36,884 nt of DNA from an uncultured Pseudomonadota bacterium (lineage in GTDB: Bacteria > Myxococcota_A > UBA796 > SXON01), in NCBI GenBank assembly GCA_903921785.1, contig CAIXRH010000183.1, positions 1-36,884 on the forward strand. The letters are read 5' to 3'. Every line of letters starts with the position of its first letter. Position 1 is the first letter of the stretch. Positions 16,820 to 24,596 of this stretch are shown here, one piece after another. Below the pieces are notes generated by a model. It saw only the letters and a program-made list of their open reading frames with translations. It was not told the DNA's origin and did not search any database. Made by a program: the position numbers and the translations under genes.

Positions 16820-16849
16820 CGCCCGCCCGGCACGAGGCCGGAGCGGGCG
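16820..16849 (-). terminator. Terminator hairpin after the cytochrome c gene
   Basis: CGCCCGC..CGGC pairs with GCCG..GCGGGCG around a 5-nt loop. Read on the minus strand, a TTTTT run follows 6 nt beyond the stem. It lies between the convergent HTH and cytochrome genes and could serve both, better for the minus strand. Confidence 0.55.
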
Positions 16850-16864
16850 GCGCTCATCCCTGGA

Positions 16865-17167
16865 TCAGGGGTTGACGAAGGTCGCGTCGACGTAGGCGGC
16901 CACGTCCATGATGTCCTGCTCGGAGAGGGTGCTGCCGAACTCCGGCATGTCGCCTTCGCCGTTGGTGACGAGGTCGATCGTCTCGTCGGTGGAGGGCTTC
17001 TCGGCGGTGAGGTCGGGGTACCCGTTCGCGGAGTCGCCGGTACCGTCCACCATGTGACAGGTCTCACAGTTGTCCGTGTAGATCTGCTCGCCGGCCGTTG
17101 CATCGCCCGCAGGCATGTCGGTGGCACAGGCGACGAGGAAGGCGGGCAGCAGAACGAGAACGCGCAC
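16865..17167 (-). CDS. Small c-type cytochrome lipoprotein
   Basis: A 100-residue monohaem cytochrome c. The signal MRVLVLLPAFLVAC has a lipobox-like Cys 14, so it may be lipid-anchored. The haem site is CETCH (34-38), and Met 74 in GEGDMPEFG is the likely distal ligand. The C-terminal helix DIMDVAAYVDATF fits class I cytochromes. It should carry electrons on the periplasmic side. It starts with GTG at 17167, 56 bp after the recF stop, and may be read through from recF or from its own promoter. Convergent with the HTH gene. Confidence 0.9.
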   Translation of the reverse strand: MRVLVLLPAFLVACATDMPAGDATAGEQIYTDNCETCHMVDGTGDSANGYPDLTAEKPSTDETIDLVTNGEGDMPEFGSTLSEQDIMDVAAYVDATFVNP

Positions 17168-17178
17168 AGAGGCTCCGT

Positions 17179-17210
17179 GGAGGGGTCGCCATGCTACTCC
17201 GAGCCCCTCC
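17179..17210. terminator. Inverted repeat between recF and cytochrome c gene
   Basis: GGAGGGG (17179-17185) pairs with CCCCTCC (17204-17210) over an 18-nt loop just past the recF stop. No U-run follows, so it is at most a weak or Rho-aided terminator. Confidence 0.3.
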
Positions 17211-17223
17211 TACCCGCAATCCG

Positions 17224-18303
17224 TCAAGTGCCGGGTGCCGGCCGCGCCAGCCCGGCCTCAACCGAGAAGACCTTGATGTCCACCGAGGTTTTTGGGAGGA
17301 ACCGGGAGTCAGTGGTGGTGACGAACACCTGGGCACCCATCCCGCTCACCACCCGCACCAATCGGGCCGTGCGGTCAGGATCGAGCTCGCTGCCGAGATC
17401 GTCTACCAGGAAGATGGGTGCTTCCGAGCCCGTACTTGCACACGCCAACTCCGCGAGCTTCCACGCAAGGACCACGGAGCGTGCCTGGCCCTGCGAGGCG
17501 TAGTTGCGGGCAAGATGCCCTTGCAAGCTGAACTCCAGGTCGTCCCGGTGGGGGCCCACCAGCGGCCGCCGCTGCTCTCGCTCCTGGGACCGGGCAGCGA
17601 ACAACTTCTGGAGGAGCACCTCCGCATCGCCCACCGCGTGGGGCCGGTACCGGACCGAGACCTCCTCCCGGCCGCCAAATGATTCGTAGAAGGTAGAGAA
17701 CTGCTTCGCCATCTGAGCGACGGTGTCCGTGCGCCGGGCCACCACCCGCACCGCGAGGCCCGCGAGCTGTGCGTCCACCGCGTCGAGCGTCGGGCCGTCC
17801 GCCGAGCCGGCGCGGAGAAGCGCCGCCTTGTGCTCCAGGCAGCGCCGGTACTGCTGGGCGAGGGACAGGTAGGACGGCTCGAGCGTGAGCGCGGCGCGGT
17901 CGAGCATCGAGCGGCGCAGGGCCGGCTCGCCTCGGACGGGAGCGACGTCCCCCGGGACGAACCAGGCGGCGCGGAAGCCGCGGAGCCAGGTCACCGCATC
18001 GACCGTACGATCTTCCCGGCGGAGGGTCCGCTCTCCCTCCGCCCACGCGATGCGGTGGCGGCGGGTCATCCCGTCGGACTCGACGAGCCCCTCCACCATC
18101 GCCTCGCGCGCCCCGAACTTCAGCAACTCGGCGGTTCGAGCCGTGCGGAAGCTCCGGAGCGTACCGAGCGCGGCCACGGCCTCGAGCCAGTTGGTCTTGC
18201 CCTGGCCGTTCGGGCCCACAAAGGCGACGAACGGCGCGTCGACATCCAGGACGTCGGCGCCCAGATTTCGGAACGACACGGCCTGCACACGCAGGAGCCG
18301 CAC
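17224..18303 (-). CDS. recF: DNA recombination/repair ATPase RecF
   Basis: A 359-residue SMC-like ATPase that helps load RecA at single-strand gaps with RecO and RecR. Walker A is GPNGQGKTN (30-38), the signature-like region is in YASQGQARSVVLAWKLAEL, and Walker B is PIFLVDDLGSELD. The N-terminus LRVQAVSFRNL and overall length fit the family. The GTG start lies 3 nt after the dnaN stop, so the genes are co-transcribed as dnaA-dnaN-recF usually are. Cytoplasmic. Confidence 0.97.
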   Translation of the reverse strand: MRLLRVQAVSFRNLGADVLDVDAPFVAFVGPNGQGKTNWLEAVAALGTLRSFRTARTAELLKFGAREAMVEGLVESDGMTRRHRIAWAEGERTLRREDRTVDAVTWLRGFRAAWFVPGDVAPVRGEPALRRSMLDRAALTLEPSYLSLAQQYRRCLEHKAALLRAGSADGPTLDAVDAQLAGLAVRVVARRTDTVAQMAKQFSTFYESFGGREEVSVRYRPHAVGDAEVLLQKLFAARSQEREQRRPLVGPHRDDLEFSLQGHLARNYASQGQARSVVLAWKLAELACASTGSEAPIFLVDDLGSELDPDRTARLVRVVSGMGAQVFVTTTDSRFLPKTSVDIKVFSVEAGLARPAPGT

Positions 18304-18306
18304 CCC

Positions 18307-19422
18307 TCAGTCCAGTCGGACGGGCATCACCACGAACAGGGCGTTGTCGTCGTCCATGTCGCGGAGGATGCAGGGGGAGAGCGCGTCGCCGAGCTCGAGG
18401 GACACCCGGCTGCCGGCCATCGCGCCGAGCACCTCCACCACGAAGCGGGCGTTGAAGCCCATGCTGATCGCCTCGCCGCTGTACTCGATGGGCACCTCTT
18501 CGCGGCACTCACCGGCGTCGAGCTTGCGGGCGGAGAGCACCAGTCCCTCAGGAGAAAACTGGAACTTCACGGAGTTGGTCGCGTCCGTGGCGAGGATCGA
18601 GACGCGACGGAGCGCTTCGCGGAGCGCATCCCGATCCACCAGGGCGCGGCGCTTGAAGGCCGCAGGGAGCACCTGGCGGTAGTCGGGGAAGTCGGCCTCC
18701 AGAAGCCGGCAATGCACGAGGACGCCGGGGTACTGGATGAGCGCGGCGCGGTCGCCGAACGCGATCTGCACGGGGCCGTCGTACCCTTCGAGGAGCTTGC
18801 GGATCTCGCCGAGGCCCTTGCGAGGGAGCAGCATCTTCCGGCCGATCCCGAGCTCGCCGGTGTAAGGGGCCTGCGCCCAGCAGAGGCGATTGCCGTCCGT
18901 GCCGACGAAGCGGACCACCGCGCCGGTGGCGGCGCTGGTGTCCTCGACGTGGGCGCCGTTGAGGCCGTAGCGGTTGTCGTCGGGCGCCACGGCGAAGTGC
19001 ACACGGTCGATCACGCCGCGGAGCGCCGGGCTCTCGATGGTGAGCGCCCGAGCCTGGTCCAGCGCCGGGGTGACCGGGAAGTCCGCCGCGGAAAACGTGG
19101 TGAGCTTGAACAGCGCCGAGCCGCAGCGAACCTCGAGGCGGCCGTTGTCGGTCAAGGTGAGGGTGACGATGTCACCCGACAGCACCTTGGCGACCTGGAA
19201 GAAATTCGCCGCATCCACCGCGATCTCTCCGGGCCGGCGTACCGTGGCCTGGTAGTCGGCGAGGATGGTCATCGTCTTGTCGGTGGCGGTGGCGCGGAGG
19301 CCATCGGCGGTGGCCTGGAGCAGCACGGCGCTGAGGATCGGCGAGGTCGGCCGCTTCTCGACGATTCCCTGGGCACGGGCGAGGGCTCGAACGAGCTCCT
19401 CTCGGTGGATGAGCAGATCCAT
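18307..19422 (-). CDS. dnaN: DNA polymerase III sliding clamp, beta subunit
   Basis: A 371-residue beta clamp that encircles DNA and tethers DNA polymerase III. The three clamp domains are recognisable: the N-terminus LIHREELVRALARAQGIVEKRP with PILSAVLLQ, and the C-terminus SPCILRDMDDDNALFVVMPVRL, matching the usual ending. Typical length. The ATG at 19422 has GGAAG a few bases upstream. It is downstream of dnaA across a 269-bp gap that carries DnaA boxes, and it is followed by recF after 3 nt. Confidence 0.97.
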   Translation of the reverse strand: MDLLIHREELVRALARAQGIVEKRPTSPILSAVLLQATADGLRATATDKTMTILADYQATVRRPGEIAVDAANFFQVAKVLSGDIVTLTLTDNGRLEVRCGSALFKLTTFSAADFPVTPALDQARALTIESPALRGVIDRVHFAVAPDDNRYGLNGAHVEDTSAATGAVVRFVGTDGNRLCWAQAPYTGELGIGRKMLLPRKGLGEIRKLLEGYDGPVQIAFGDRAALIQYPGVLVHCRLLEADFPDYRQVLPAAFKRRALVDRDALREALRRVSILATDATNSVKFQFSPEGLVLSARKLDAGECREEVPIEYSGEAISMGFNARFVVEVLGAMAGSRVSLELGDALSPCILRDMDDDNALFVVMPVRLD

Positions 19423-19501
19423 GAGGCTTCCGGGATGCAGGAGAGAGGGTTCTATACCGTAGAGAGAGAGCTTGAAGGTGATCCCAAAGGTCTATGGAGA
19501 G

Positions 19502-19510
19502 TGTGGATAA
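19502..19510 (-). promoter_or_regulatory. Perfect DnaA box
   Basis: TTATCCACA read on the minus strand, the consensus DnaA box, 80 bp upstream of the dnaN start. Confidence 0.8.
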
Positions 19511-19616
19511 CTGACTTTCCCTTGGTTCAAGCTCGGATCAAGATGATCATAAGCCAGCGGACATTCGGGCTCGGCGCGCTGAAGTTGTGCGCTTCCGGGA
19601 GGGTGCCGCGGAGGCC

Positions 19617-19625
19617 TGTGGACAA
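19617..19625 (-). promoter_or_regulatory. DnaA box with one mismatch
   Basis: TTGTCCACA on the minus strand, one base from the consensus TTATCCACA, between dnaA and the perfect box. Confidence 0.55.
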
Positions 19626-19691
19626 CCCCCCGAACGCTCCCCAGGTGCTCCACTGCTTCTCCGCTGGAAATCCGCTGGGTTGTCCATAGTC

Positions 19692-21005
19692 TCAACCGCC
19701 CCCGCGCACGATCTTCTCGAGGAGGTCCACCTCGGCGCGGAGGTTCGGATCTTTCCGCACTTCCGTGGTCACCTTTTTGCAGGCGTACTGCACCGTGGAG
19801 TTGTCCCGTTCGAAGGCGCGGCCGATCTCGGGGAAGGAGAGCTTCGCCACCTGCCGGCACAGGTACATCGCCAGTTGGCGGGGGTGGGCGATGTTGGCAG
19901 GGCGGCGTTCGCCCCGGATGTCGCTCGGGCGGATGTGGTAGTGCTCGGCGACGCGCTGGATGATCACGTCGGCGGAGGGCGGCGGGGCCTCGGGCGGCAG
20001 CACGTCCGCCATGCGCTCCTGGACGAAGCTCAGGGTGATCGGCCCGCCGTAGAACGCGTGCATGGCCGAGAGCCGGTTGAGTACGCCCTCGGCCTCGCGC
20101 ACGCTGTTTCGGACGCGTTGCGCGATGGCGTACTGCACCTCGGAAGGCAGGTCGAGCCGAAGGGCTTCCGCCTTCTTCGCGAGGATGGCGGTCATCGTCT
20201 CCACATCGGGAGGCTGAACATCGGCGAGGAGGCCCTGAGAGAAGCGCGTACGCAGTCGGGGCTCCAGCTTGCCGATCTCCTGGGGCGGCTGGTCCGCCGC
20301 CAGGACAATCTGCTTGCGGGCGGTGAGCATCGTCTCAAAGACGTAGAAGACCTCTTCTTCGGTGCGATCGCGGCCGGCGATGAACTGCACGTCGTCGAGC
20401 AAGAGGACATCGACCTCGGTGCGGAACCGCTCGCGGAACTCGGGGATGGTCCGGTTCTGGAACGCGGACACCATCGCGTCGAAGAACTGTTGGCCGGTGA
20501 GGTAGAGGACCCCGCCGCCGAGGCGCCGCTCGACGCGGTTGCCGATGGCGTGCATCAGGTGGGTCTTGCCGAGCCCGGTGCTTCCGTAGACGAAGAGGGG
20601 GTTGTAGGCGGAGCCGGGCGCGTCGGCGACGGCGTTGGCGACGCCGTGGGCGAACTCGTTGCACTTGCCGACCACGAAGTTGTCGAACGTCATCCCTCGT
20701 TCGAGGTGCGACGGGGTGCGACGCGAGCGGGACGGGGGCGCGGCTTCCGGTTCGGCGGGGGCGCCGTCCCAGGTGATGTCGACCGCCACGGGGTGGCCGA
20801 GGGCCTCATCCCAGGCGGAGCGGATCTCGCTGAGGAAATTGTCGCGAATCCACTCGTAGGTGACGCGGTTCTCGGCGCGGAGCCGGACCCGTTCGGGGCT
20901 GGCATGATCCAACCGCAGCGCGCCGCTGCGCACCCAGATGTCCATGTTTTGCGCGCCAATCCGCCGCTCAAGCCCCGCGCAGAAGATCGACCAAGCCTCT
21001 TCCAT
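19692..21005 (-). CDS. dnaA: Chromosomal replication initiator DnaA
   Basis: A 437-residue initiator. Domain I (about 1-80) is followed by a short Pro/Ser/Arg linker (81-104), the AAA+ domain with Walker A GSTGLGKT (141-148) and Walker B LLLDD (201-205), and the DNA-binding domain IV (about 344-437) with HPRQLAMYL and FPEIGRAFERDNSTV. The last helix-turn-helix loop reads FERDNSTV where most DnaA proteins have F-G-x-RDH-[TS]-TV, so the usual His is Asn. The ATG at 21005 is preferred over a GTG one codon upstream. A TATTCT (21026-21021) could be its -10 element. Divergent from rpmH, followed by dnaN. Confidence 0.97.
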   Translation of the reverse strand: MEEAWSIFCAGLERRIGAQNMDIWVRSGALRLDHASPERVRLRAENRVTYEWIRDNFLSEIRSAWDEALGHPVAVDITWDGAPAEPEAAPPSRSRRTPSHLERGMTFDNFVVGKCNEFAHGVANAVADAPGSAYNPLFVYGSTGLGKTHLMHAIGNRVERRLGGGVLYLTGQQFFDAMVSAFQNRTIPEFRERFRTEVDVLLLDDVQFIAGRDRTEEEVFYVFETMLTARKQIVLAADQPPQEIGKLEPRLRTRFSQGLLADVQPPDVETMTAILAKKAEALRLDLPSEVQYAIAQRVRNSVREAEGVLNRLSAMHAFYGGPITLSFVQERMADVLPPEAPPPSADVIIQRVAEHYHIRPSDIRGERRPANIAHPRQLAMYLCRQVAKLSFPEIGRAFERDNSTVQYACKKVTTEVRKDPNLRAEVDLLEKIVRGGG

Positions 21006-21296
21006 CACCCTCTGACCGGGAGAATACGGCCCCGGGGTTCGGCACTCGATCGTGTCGCCCCCGCTGCTCGCCGCCTGCCCGACCCGAATTAGCCCGGCTG
21101 GCCGATCGGTTTCAAGGTGCCGGCGGTCGATCCGTGTCCCCGGGAGCCTCGCGCCGTCGATCAACGGCCGGTTGGGGGTGGATTTTGAGAAAAGAGCAGG
21201 ATCGTGATCCACTTCCCGGGATCGAACGCTCTTGACGATCGGGTTTGCGGGCGGCTGGAAATGGGTTAGCCGCCGGGGCTTGATTCGGAGTCGACA
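21006..21296. other. dnaA-rpmH divergent intergenic region
   Basis: A 291-bp non-coding gap. It has a small AT-richer patch (21181-21197, ATTTTGAGAAAAG) flanked by the inverted pair GTGGAT (21178-21183) and ATCCAC (21207-21212). These resemble half DnaA boxes, but no full box is found. TTGACG at 21232-21237 is a candidate -35 element for rpmH with no clear -10. It must hold the promoters of both dnaA and rpmH. Confidence 0.5.
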
Positions 21297-21452
21297 ATGA
21301 AGCGCACCTTCCAGCCTCACAACAAGCGCCGCAAGCGCACCCACGGCTTCCGGGCCCGTATGGCCACCGCCGCGGGGCGGAACGTGCTTTCTCGGCGGCG
21401 CGCCAAGGGCCGTAAGCGCCTCGTCGTCACCGTTGCCACCAAGCACGACTGA
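21297..21452 (+). CDS. rpmH: 50S ribosomal protein L34
   Basis: A 51-residue, strongly basic protein starting [20 protein letters not shown], the L34 signature, and continuing through [20 protein letters not shown]. Slightly longer than the usual 44-47 residues because of a short C-terminal extension (VVTVATKHD). GGAG lies 6 nt before the ATG. It overlaps the start of rnpA by 20 nt. First gene of the rpmH-rnpA-yidD-yidC-jag-mnmE cluster. Confidence 0.97.
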   Translation: MKRTFQPHNKRRKRTHGFRARMATAAGRNVLSRRRAKGRKRLVVTVATKHD

Positions 21453-21777
21453 GCCTCCCGAGCGGCTCCGGCGCTCGGCGGACTACGCTCGAGCGCAGGC
21501 ACAGGGACGCCGGCAACGAGGTCGCCTCCTCACGGTGGTGGCCTCGCCCGGACCGGAGTCGCGTTCGCGGGTGGGGATGGCTGTGTCTCGGAAGGTTGGC
21601 AACGCCGTCACGCGGAACCGGGTGAAACGATGGTTGCGGGAGGCGGTGCGAGCCGCTCCGAACTTCGTGCCGCCAGGCGCCGACGTGGTGATTATTGCTC
21701 AGCCGGCCGCGGCCACGGCGGGCCTCACCGCCCTGTACCAAGAGCTCACCACGCTGCTCACCCGACTCGCCCGATGA
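21433..21777 (+). CDS. rnpA: Ribonuclease P protein component
   Basis: A 114-residue protein subunit of RNase P, which matures tRNA 5' ends. The N-terminal [17 protein letters not shown] and the RNR box [20 protein letters not shown] (about 51-70) are characteristic. No ATG or GTG is available; the TTG at 21433 is the only standard start before the conserved region, so the gene overlaps rpmH by 20 nt. The stop overlaps the yidD ATG by 4 nt. Confidence 0.95.
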   Translation: MPPSTTEPPERLRRSADYARAQAQGRRQRGRLLTVVASPGPESRSRVGMAVSRKVGNAVTRNRVKRWLREAVRAAPNFVPPGADVVIIAQPAAATAGLTALYQELTTLLTRLAR

Positions 21778-22007
21778 CCTGGTTCCTGCTCACCATGATC
21801 CGCGGCTGGCAGCGCGTTGTTTCGCGCTTCCTTCCACCGGTCTGCCGGTTCTATCCTTCGTGTAGCCGGTACACCGCCCAGGCCATCGAGGCCTGGGGGC
21901 CGGTGCATGGCAGCTGGCTGGGGTTCAAGCGGATCTGCAGCTGCCACCCCCTGAACCCGGGCGGGTTCGATCCCGTGCCGCTTCCGCCGCCGAAGGAGCA
22001 AGCGTGA
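21774..22007 (+). CDS. yidD: Membrane protein insertion efficiency factor YidD
   Basis: A 77-residue YidD protein that assists YidC-dependent insertion. After an amphipathic start ([20 protein letters not shown]) it carries the family core CRFYPSCSRYTAQAIEAWG and ICSCHPLNPGGFDPVP with the conserved cysteines. Its ATG lies in the rnpA stop (ATGA) and its TGA overlaps the yidC GTG, so translation is probably coupled on both sides. Inner face of the cytoplasmic membrane. Confidence 0.96.
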   Translation: MTWFLLTMIRGWQRVVSRFLPPVCRFYPSCSRYTAQAIEAWGPVHGSWLGFKRICSCHPLNPGGFDPVPLPPPKEQA

Positions 22008-23689
22008 AGGACAACAACGAGCGGCGGTTGCTCATGGCCGTGGCCGTCAGCCTCGCGATTGTGTGGTTGTGGAGCGCCGTTTTCGGTCCCAAGCCCACCC
22101 CCGAGGAACAGCTCGCTGCCGACGGTACGACGATCACCGCCCCGGCGGAGGGAACGGCGCCGGCAGCGGGAGCCACGGTCGCCGCGGAAGGCACGCCCCC
22201 TGCGCCGACGGCCTCGGCCAGCCCTGCGGCCGCTGAAGCGCCGTGCACGGGCGCCACCGCCAGCATCAAGTCCGAGACCGCCGAGTTCACCGTTTCCGAC
22301 TGCGGCGCGGTCCGGTCGGTGCGGCTGCTCGGCGTGCCTGCGGCCGTCAGCGCCCACCCGTGGTGGAGTTGGGGCTACGGGCGCATCTTCGGCGGGCAAT
22401 CCGGTTCCTGGTCGCCCTACACCGAGGATGAGGGCGAGCTCGATCTCCTCACCAAGGGTGAGTTCCTCACCGCGGGCCAGGGCGCGTTCGCCACCGGCGG
22501 CACGTGGACCATCACGTCCACCGATCCGCTGGTGCAGCAGCGCACCACCTCGGAGGGGCTGCGGATCATCCGCACGATCCAGAAGGGCGACTCGGCGGAC
22601 CTCTGGAACGTCACCGTACGCTTCGAGGCCGACCACACGATCAACGGGCAGCTCTGGATCGGCGTCGCGGACGAGTTCACCGACGGCAGCCGCTCGTCTT
22701 CCAATCCCGGCCTCGTCGGCGTCGTGGACGGGAGCCTCAGCTCGCTCACCTCTCCGTCCTCGCTCAAAGAGCCCAAGGACCTGTCTTCCCCGGTGGACTG
22801 GTTCGGCGTGGCCGACCGGTTCTACATGGCCTCCGCCGCGCCGGTGGACCCGGGTGGCGCCAAGCTCCAGTGGGCCCGGGTGGATGACAAGCGGGTGGGC
22901 GCGTTCATGACGCTCCCCGCGACCAGCGTGGGCCCCGGCGCCTCGGTGGAGAAGGCCTTCGTGGTCTACGCCGGGCAGCGGGAGATGCACCGGCTGGAAG
23001 CGGCCGGGCATTCGTTCGACAAGGCGGTGTCCCTCGGCTGGTTCGGGCTGTTCGCGAAGTTCCTCCTGGTCACGCTGCACCTGATCCACGATCGGGTCGG
23101 CAACTGGGGCTTCTCCATCCTCGCGCTCACGCTGCTCGTCCGGCTGGTCACCTACCCGCTCACCCGCTCGGCGGTGGTGTCGGGGCGGAAGATGCAGTCG
23201 CTGCAGCCCGAGCTCAAGAAGCTTCAGGAGCAGTACGCCGAGGACAAAGAAGCGCTGAATCGGGAGACGATGGCGCTCTGGTCGAAGAACGGGGTGAACC
23301 CCGTCGGCGGCTGCCTCCCGATGCTCATCCAGATGCCCGTTTTCTTCGCGCTCTACCAGGCGCTCGCCTACGAGCCGAGCTTGTTCCACGCCGACTTCTT
23401 CTACTTGAAGGACCTCAGCGCGCAGGACCCCTTCGGCATCCTCGGCCTGTTTGTCATGGGCGGGATGTACGTGCAGCAGCTCGTGTCCCCCGCCCCGGGA
23501 ATGGACCCCACCCAGGCCCAGATGATGCGGCTCATGCCGCTCATCTTCGGACTGATGATGTTCTCCGCTCCCGCCGGTCTCTCCCTGTATTACTCGCTCA
23601 ACACGGTCCTCGCGATCGTGCAGCAGTGGTACAACTCCCGTACCATCCCCCCGGTCGTCCCCCCTGGAGCCGCAAATGTCCCTGCCTGA
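22004..23689 (+). CDS. yidC: Membrane protein insertase YidC
   Basis: A 561-residue YidC/Oxa1 insertase of the Gram-negative type. A first membrane helix (about 9-27) is followed by a Pro/Ala-rich linker, a large periplasmic domain (about 75-330) and the conserved insertase core (about 350-550). The core begins with the helix NWGFSILALTLLVRLVTYPL, which holds the groove Arg, followed by the cytoplasmic hairpin and further helices (LPMLIQMPVFFALYQAL, ILGLFVMGGMYVQQL). The large periplasmic domain fits a diderm cell. GTG start with AAGGAG upstream; it overlaps yidD by 4 nt and jag by 14 nt. Confidence 0.97.
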   Translation: MKDNNERRLLMAVAVSLAIVWLWSAVFGPKPTPEEQLAADGTTITAPAEGTAPAAGATVAAEGTPPAPTASASPAAAEAPCTGATASIKSETAEFTVSDCGAVRSVRLLGVPAAVSAHPWWSWGYGRIFGGQSGSWSPYTEDEGELDLLTKGEFLTAGQGAFATGGTWTITSTDPLVQQRTTSEGLRIIRTIQKGDSADLWNVTVRFEADHTINGQLWIGVADEFTDGSRSSSNPGLVGVVDGSLSSLTSPSSLKEPKDLSSPVDWFGVADRFYMASAAPVDPGGAKLQWARVDDKRVGAFMTLPATSVGPGASVEKAFVVYAGQREMHRLEAAGHSFDKAVSLGWFGLFAKFLLVTLHLIHDRVGNWGFSILALTLLVRLVTYPLTRSAVVSGRKMQSLQPELKKLQEQYAEDKEALNRETMALWSKNGVNPVGGCLPMLIQMPVFFALYQALAYEPSLFHADFFYLKDLSAQDPFGILGLFVMGGMYVQQLVSPAPGMDPTQAQMMRLMPLIFGLMMFSAPAGLSLYYSLNTVLAIVQQWYNSRTIPPVVPPGAANVPA

Positions 23690-24575
23690 GAACCACGTCG
23701 TCGCCGAAGGGCGCACCCTCCTCGCCGCGCGCGAGGCCGCCGCGGTGCAGCTCGGCGTGCCCGTCAACGCCGTCGAGCACAAGCTGGACCTGGCGCACTT
23801 CAAGGCCTCCGGCACCGCCGGCGCCGCCACGGTGAAGATCTTCGCCTGGGCCAAGGACATGGCCGGCGTCGCGCCCGCGATGGCCGCCGAGGCCTGGATC
23901 AAGGCCCTCCTCGAGACCATGGGCCGCCAGGCCACCGTCCGCGCCGAGATGCGCGGCGACCAGGCCGTCGTCTTCGTGGACGCGGGCGATGCCGCGCGCC
24001 ACCTCGTGGGCCGCCAGGGCACGACGCTCCGCGCCATCGAGCACCTGCTCGCCCGCAACGTCGGCGGCGCGTTCCCCGACGTGAACTTCCGGATCGACGT
24101 CGCCCGCAACGACGACGGCCCGCCGCGCGACCGTGACGATCGCCCCCGCGACCGCGACGACCGCCCCCGCGACGACCGCCCCCGCGACGATCGCCCGCGC
24201 CCCCCGCGCGACGATCGTGGCGAGCGCCGCTTCGACCGCCCCCGTGAGGATCGTCCCCGCGACGACCGCCCCCGGGACGACCGCCCCCGGGACGACCGCC
24301 CTCGCGGCCCCCGCGACGATCGTGGGGATCGTGGCGATCGCCCCCGCCGCAACGACGGCGAAGCCCTGAAGAGCCTCGCCCGCAAGCTGGCCTCCAAGGT
24401 GCGTGAGACCGGCGAGCCCGAGGTCATCCGCCGCGAGCTCAACAGCTTCGACCGGCGCCTCGTTCACCTGGAAGTCGCGGACATCGAGGGTGTCGCCTCC
24501 CGTTCGGTGGGCGAAGGCTCCGAGCGTCGCGTCGAGATCTACGTGCCCGCCGCCGCGGACGGCGCGGGCGAGTAG
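23676..24575 (+). CDS. jag: Jag/KhpB RNA-binding protein with Arg-Asp-rich linker
   Basis: A 299-residue Jag (KhpB) RNA-binding protein. Jag-N is about 5-60, the KH domain about 65-142 with GRQGTTL (112-118), and the R3H domain about 229-291 with NSFDRRLVHLEV and SVGEGSERRVEIY. Between KH and R3H lies an 83-residue insert (146-228) made almost entirely of Arg, Asp and Pro in RPRDD-type repeats, encoded by a matching GC-rich DNA repeat (about 24112-24357). Such a zwitterionic linker is likely disordered and may favour RNA condensation, which is inference. The ATG lies inside the end of yidC. Confidence 0.94.
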   Translation: MSLPENHVVAEGRTLLAAREAAAVQLGVPVNAVEHKLDLAHFKASGTAGAATVKIFAWAKDMAGVAPAMAAEAWIKALLETMGRQATVRAEMRGDQAVVFVDAGDAARHLVGRQGTTLRAIEHLLARNVGGAFPDVNFRIDVARNDDGPPRDRDDRPRDRDDRPRDDRPRDDRPRPPRDDRGERRFDRPREDRPRDDRPRDDRPRDDRPRGPRDDRGDRGDRPRRNDGEALKSLARKLASKVRETGEPEVIRRELNSFDRRLVHLEVADIEGVASRSVGEGSERRVEIYVPAAADGAGE

Positions 24576-24596
24576 CGGAGTGCGAGGCTCCCTCCG

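Larger units (their letters stand above)
19423..19691. other. dnaA-dnaN intergenic region, candidate oriC
   Basis: This 269-bp non-coding gap contains a perfect DnaA box (19502-19510, TGTGGATAA), a one-mismatch box (19617-19625, TGTGGACAA) and a weaker one (19680-19688, TTGTCCATA). It is less GC-rich than its surroundings, with an AT-richer patch at about 19530-19555 (AGATGATCATAAG). A TATAGA on the minus strand (19456-19451) could be the -10 of a dnaN promoter. Placement between dnaA and dnaN matches origins in several phyla. Few boxes are seen, so part of the origin may lie upstream of dnaA. Confidence 0.6.

Noticed and set aside
24112-24357. Repeat array between yidC and mnmE
   Set aside because: The repeats are in frame inside jag and encode its Arg-Asp linker.
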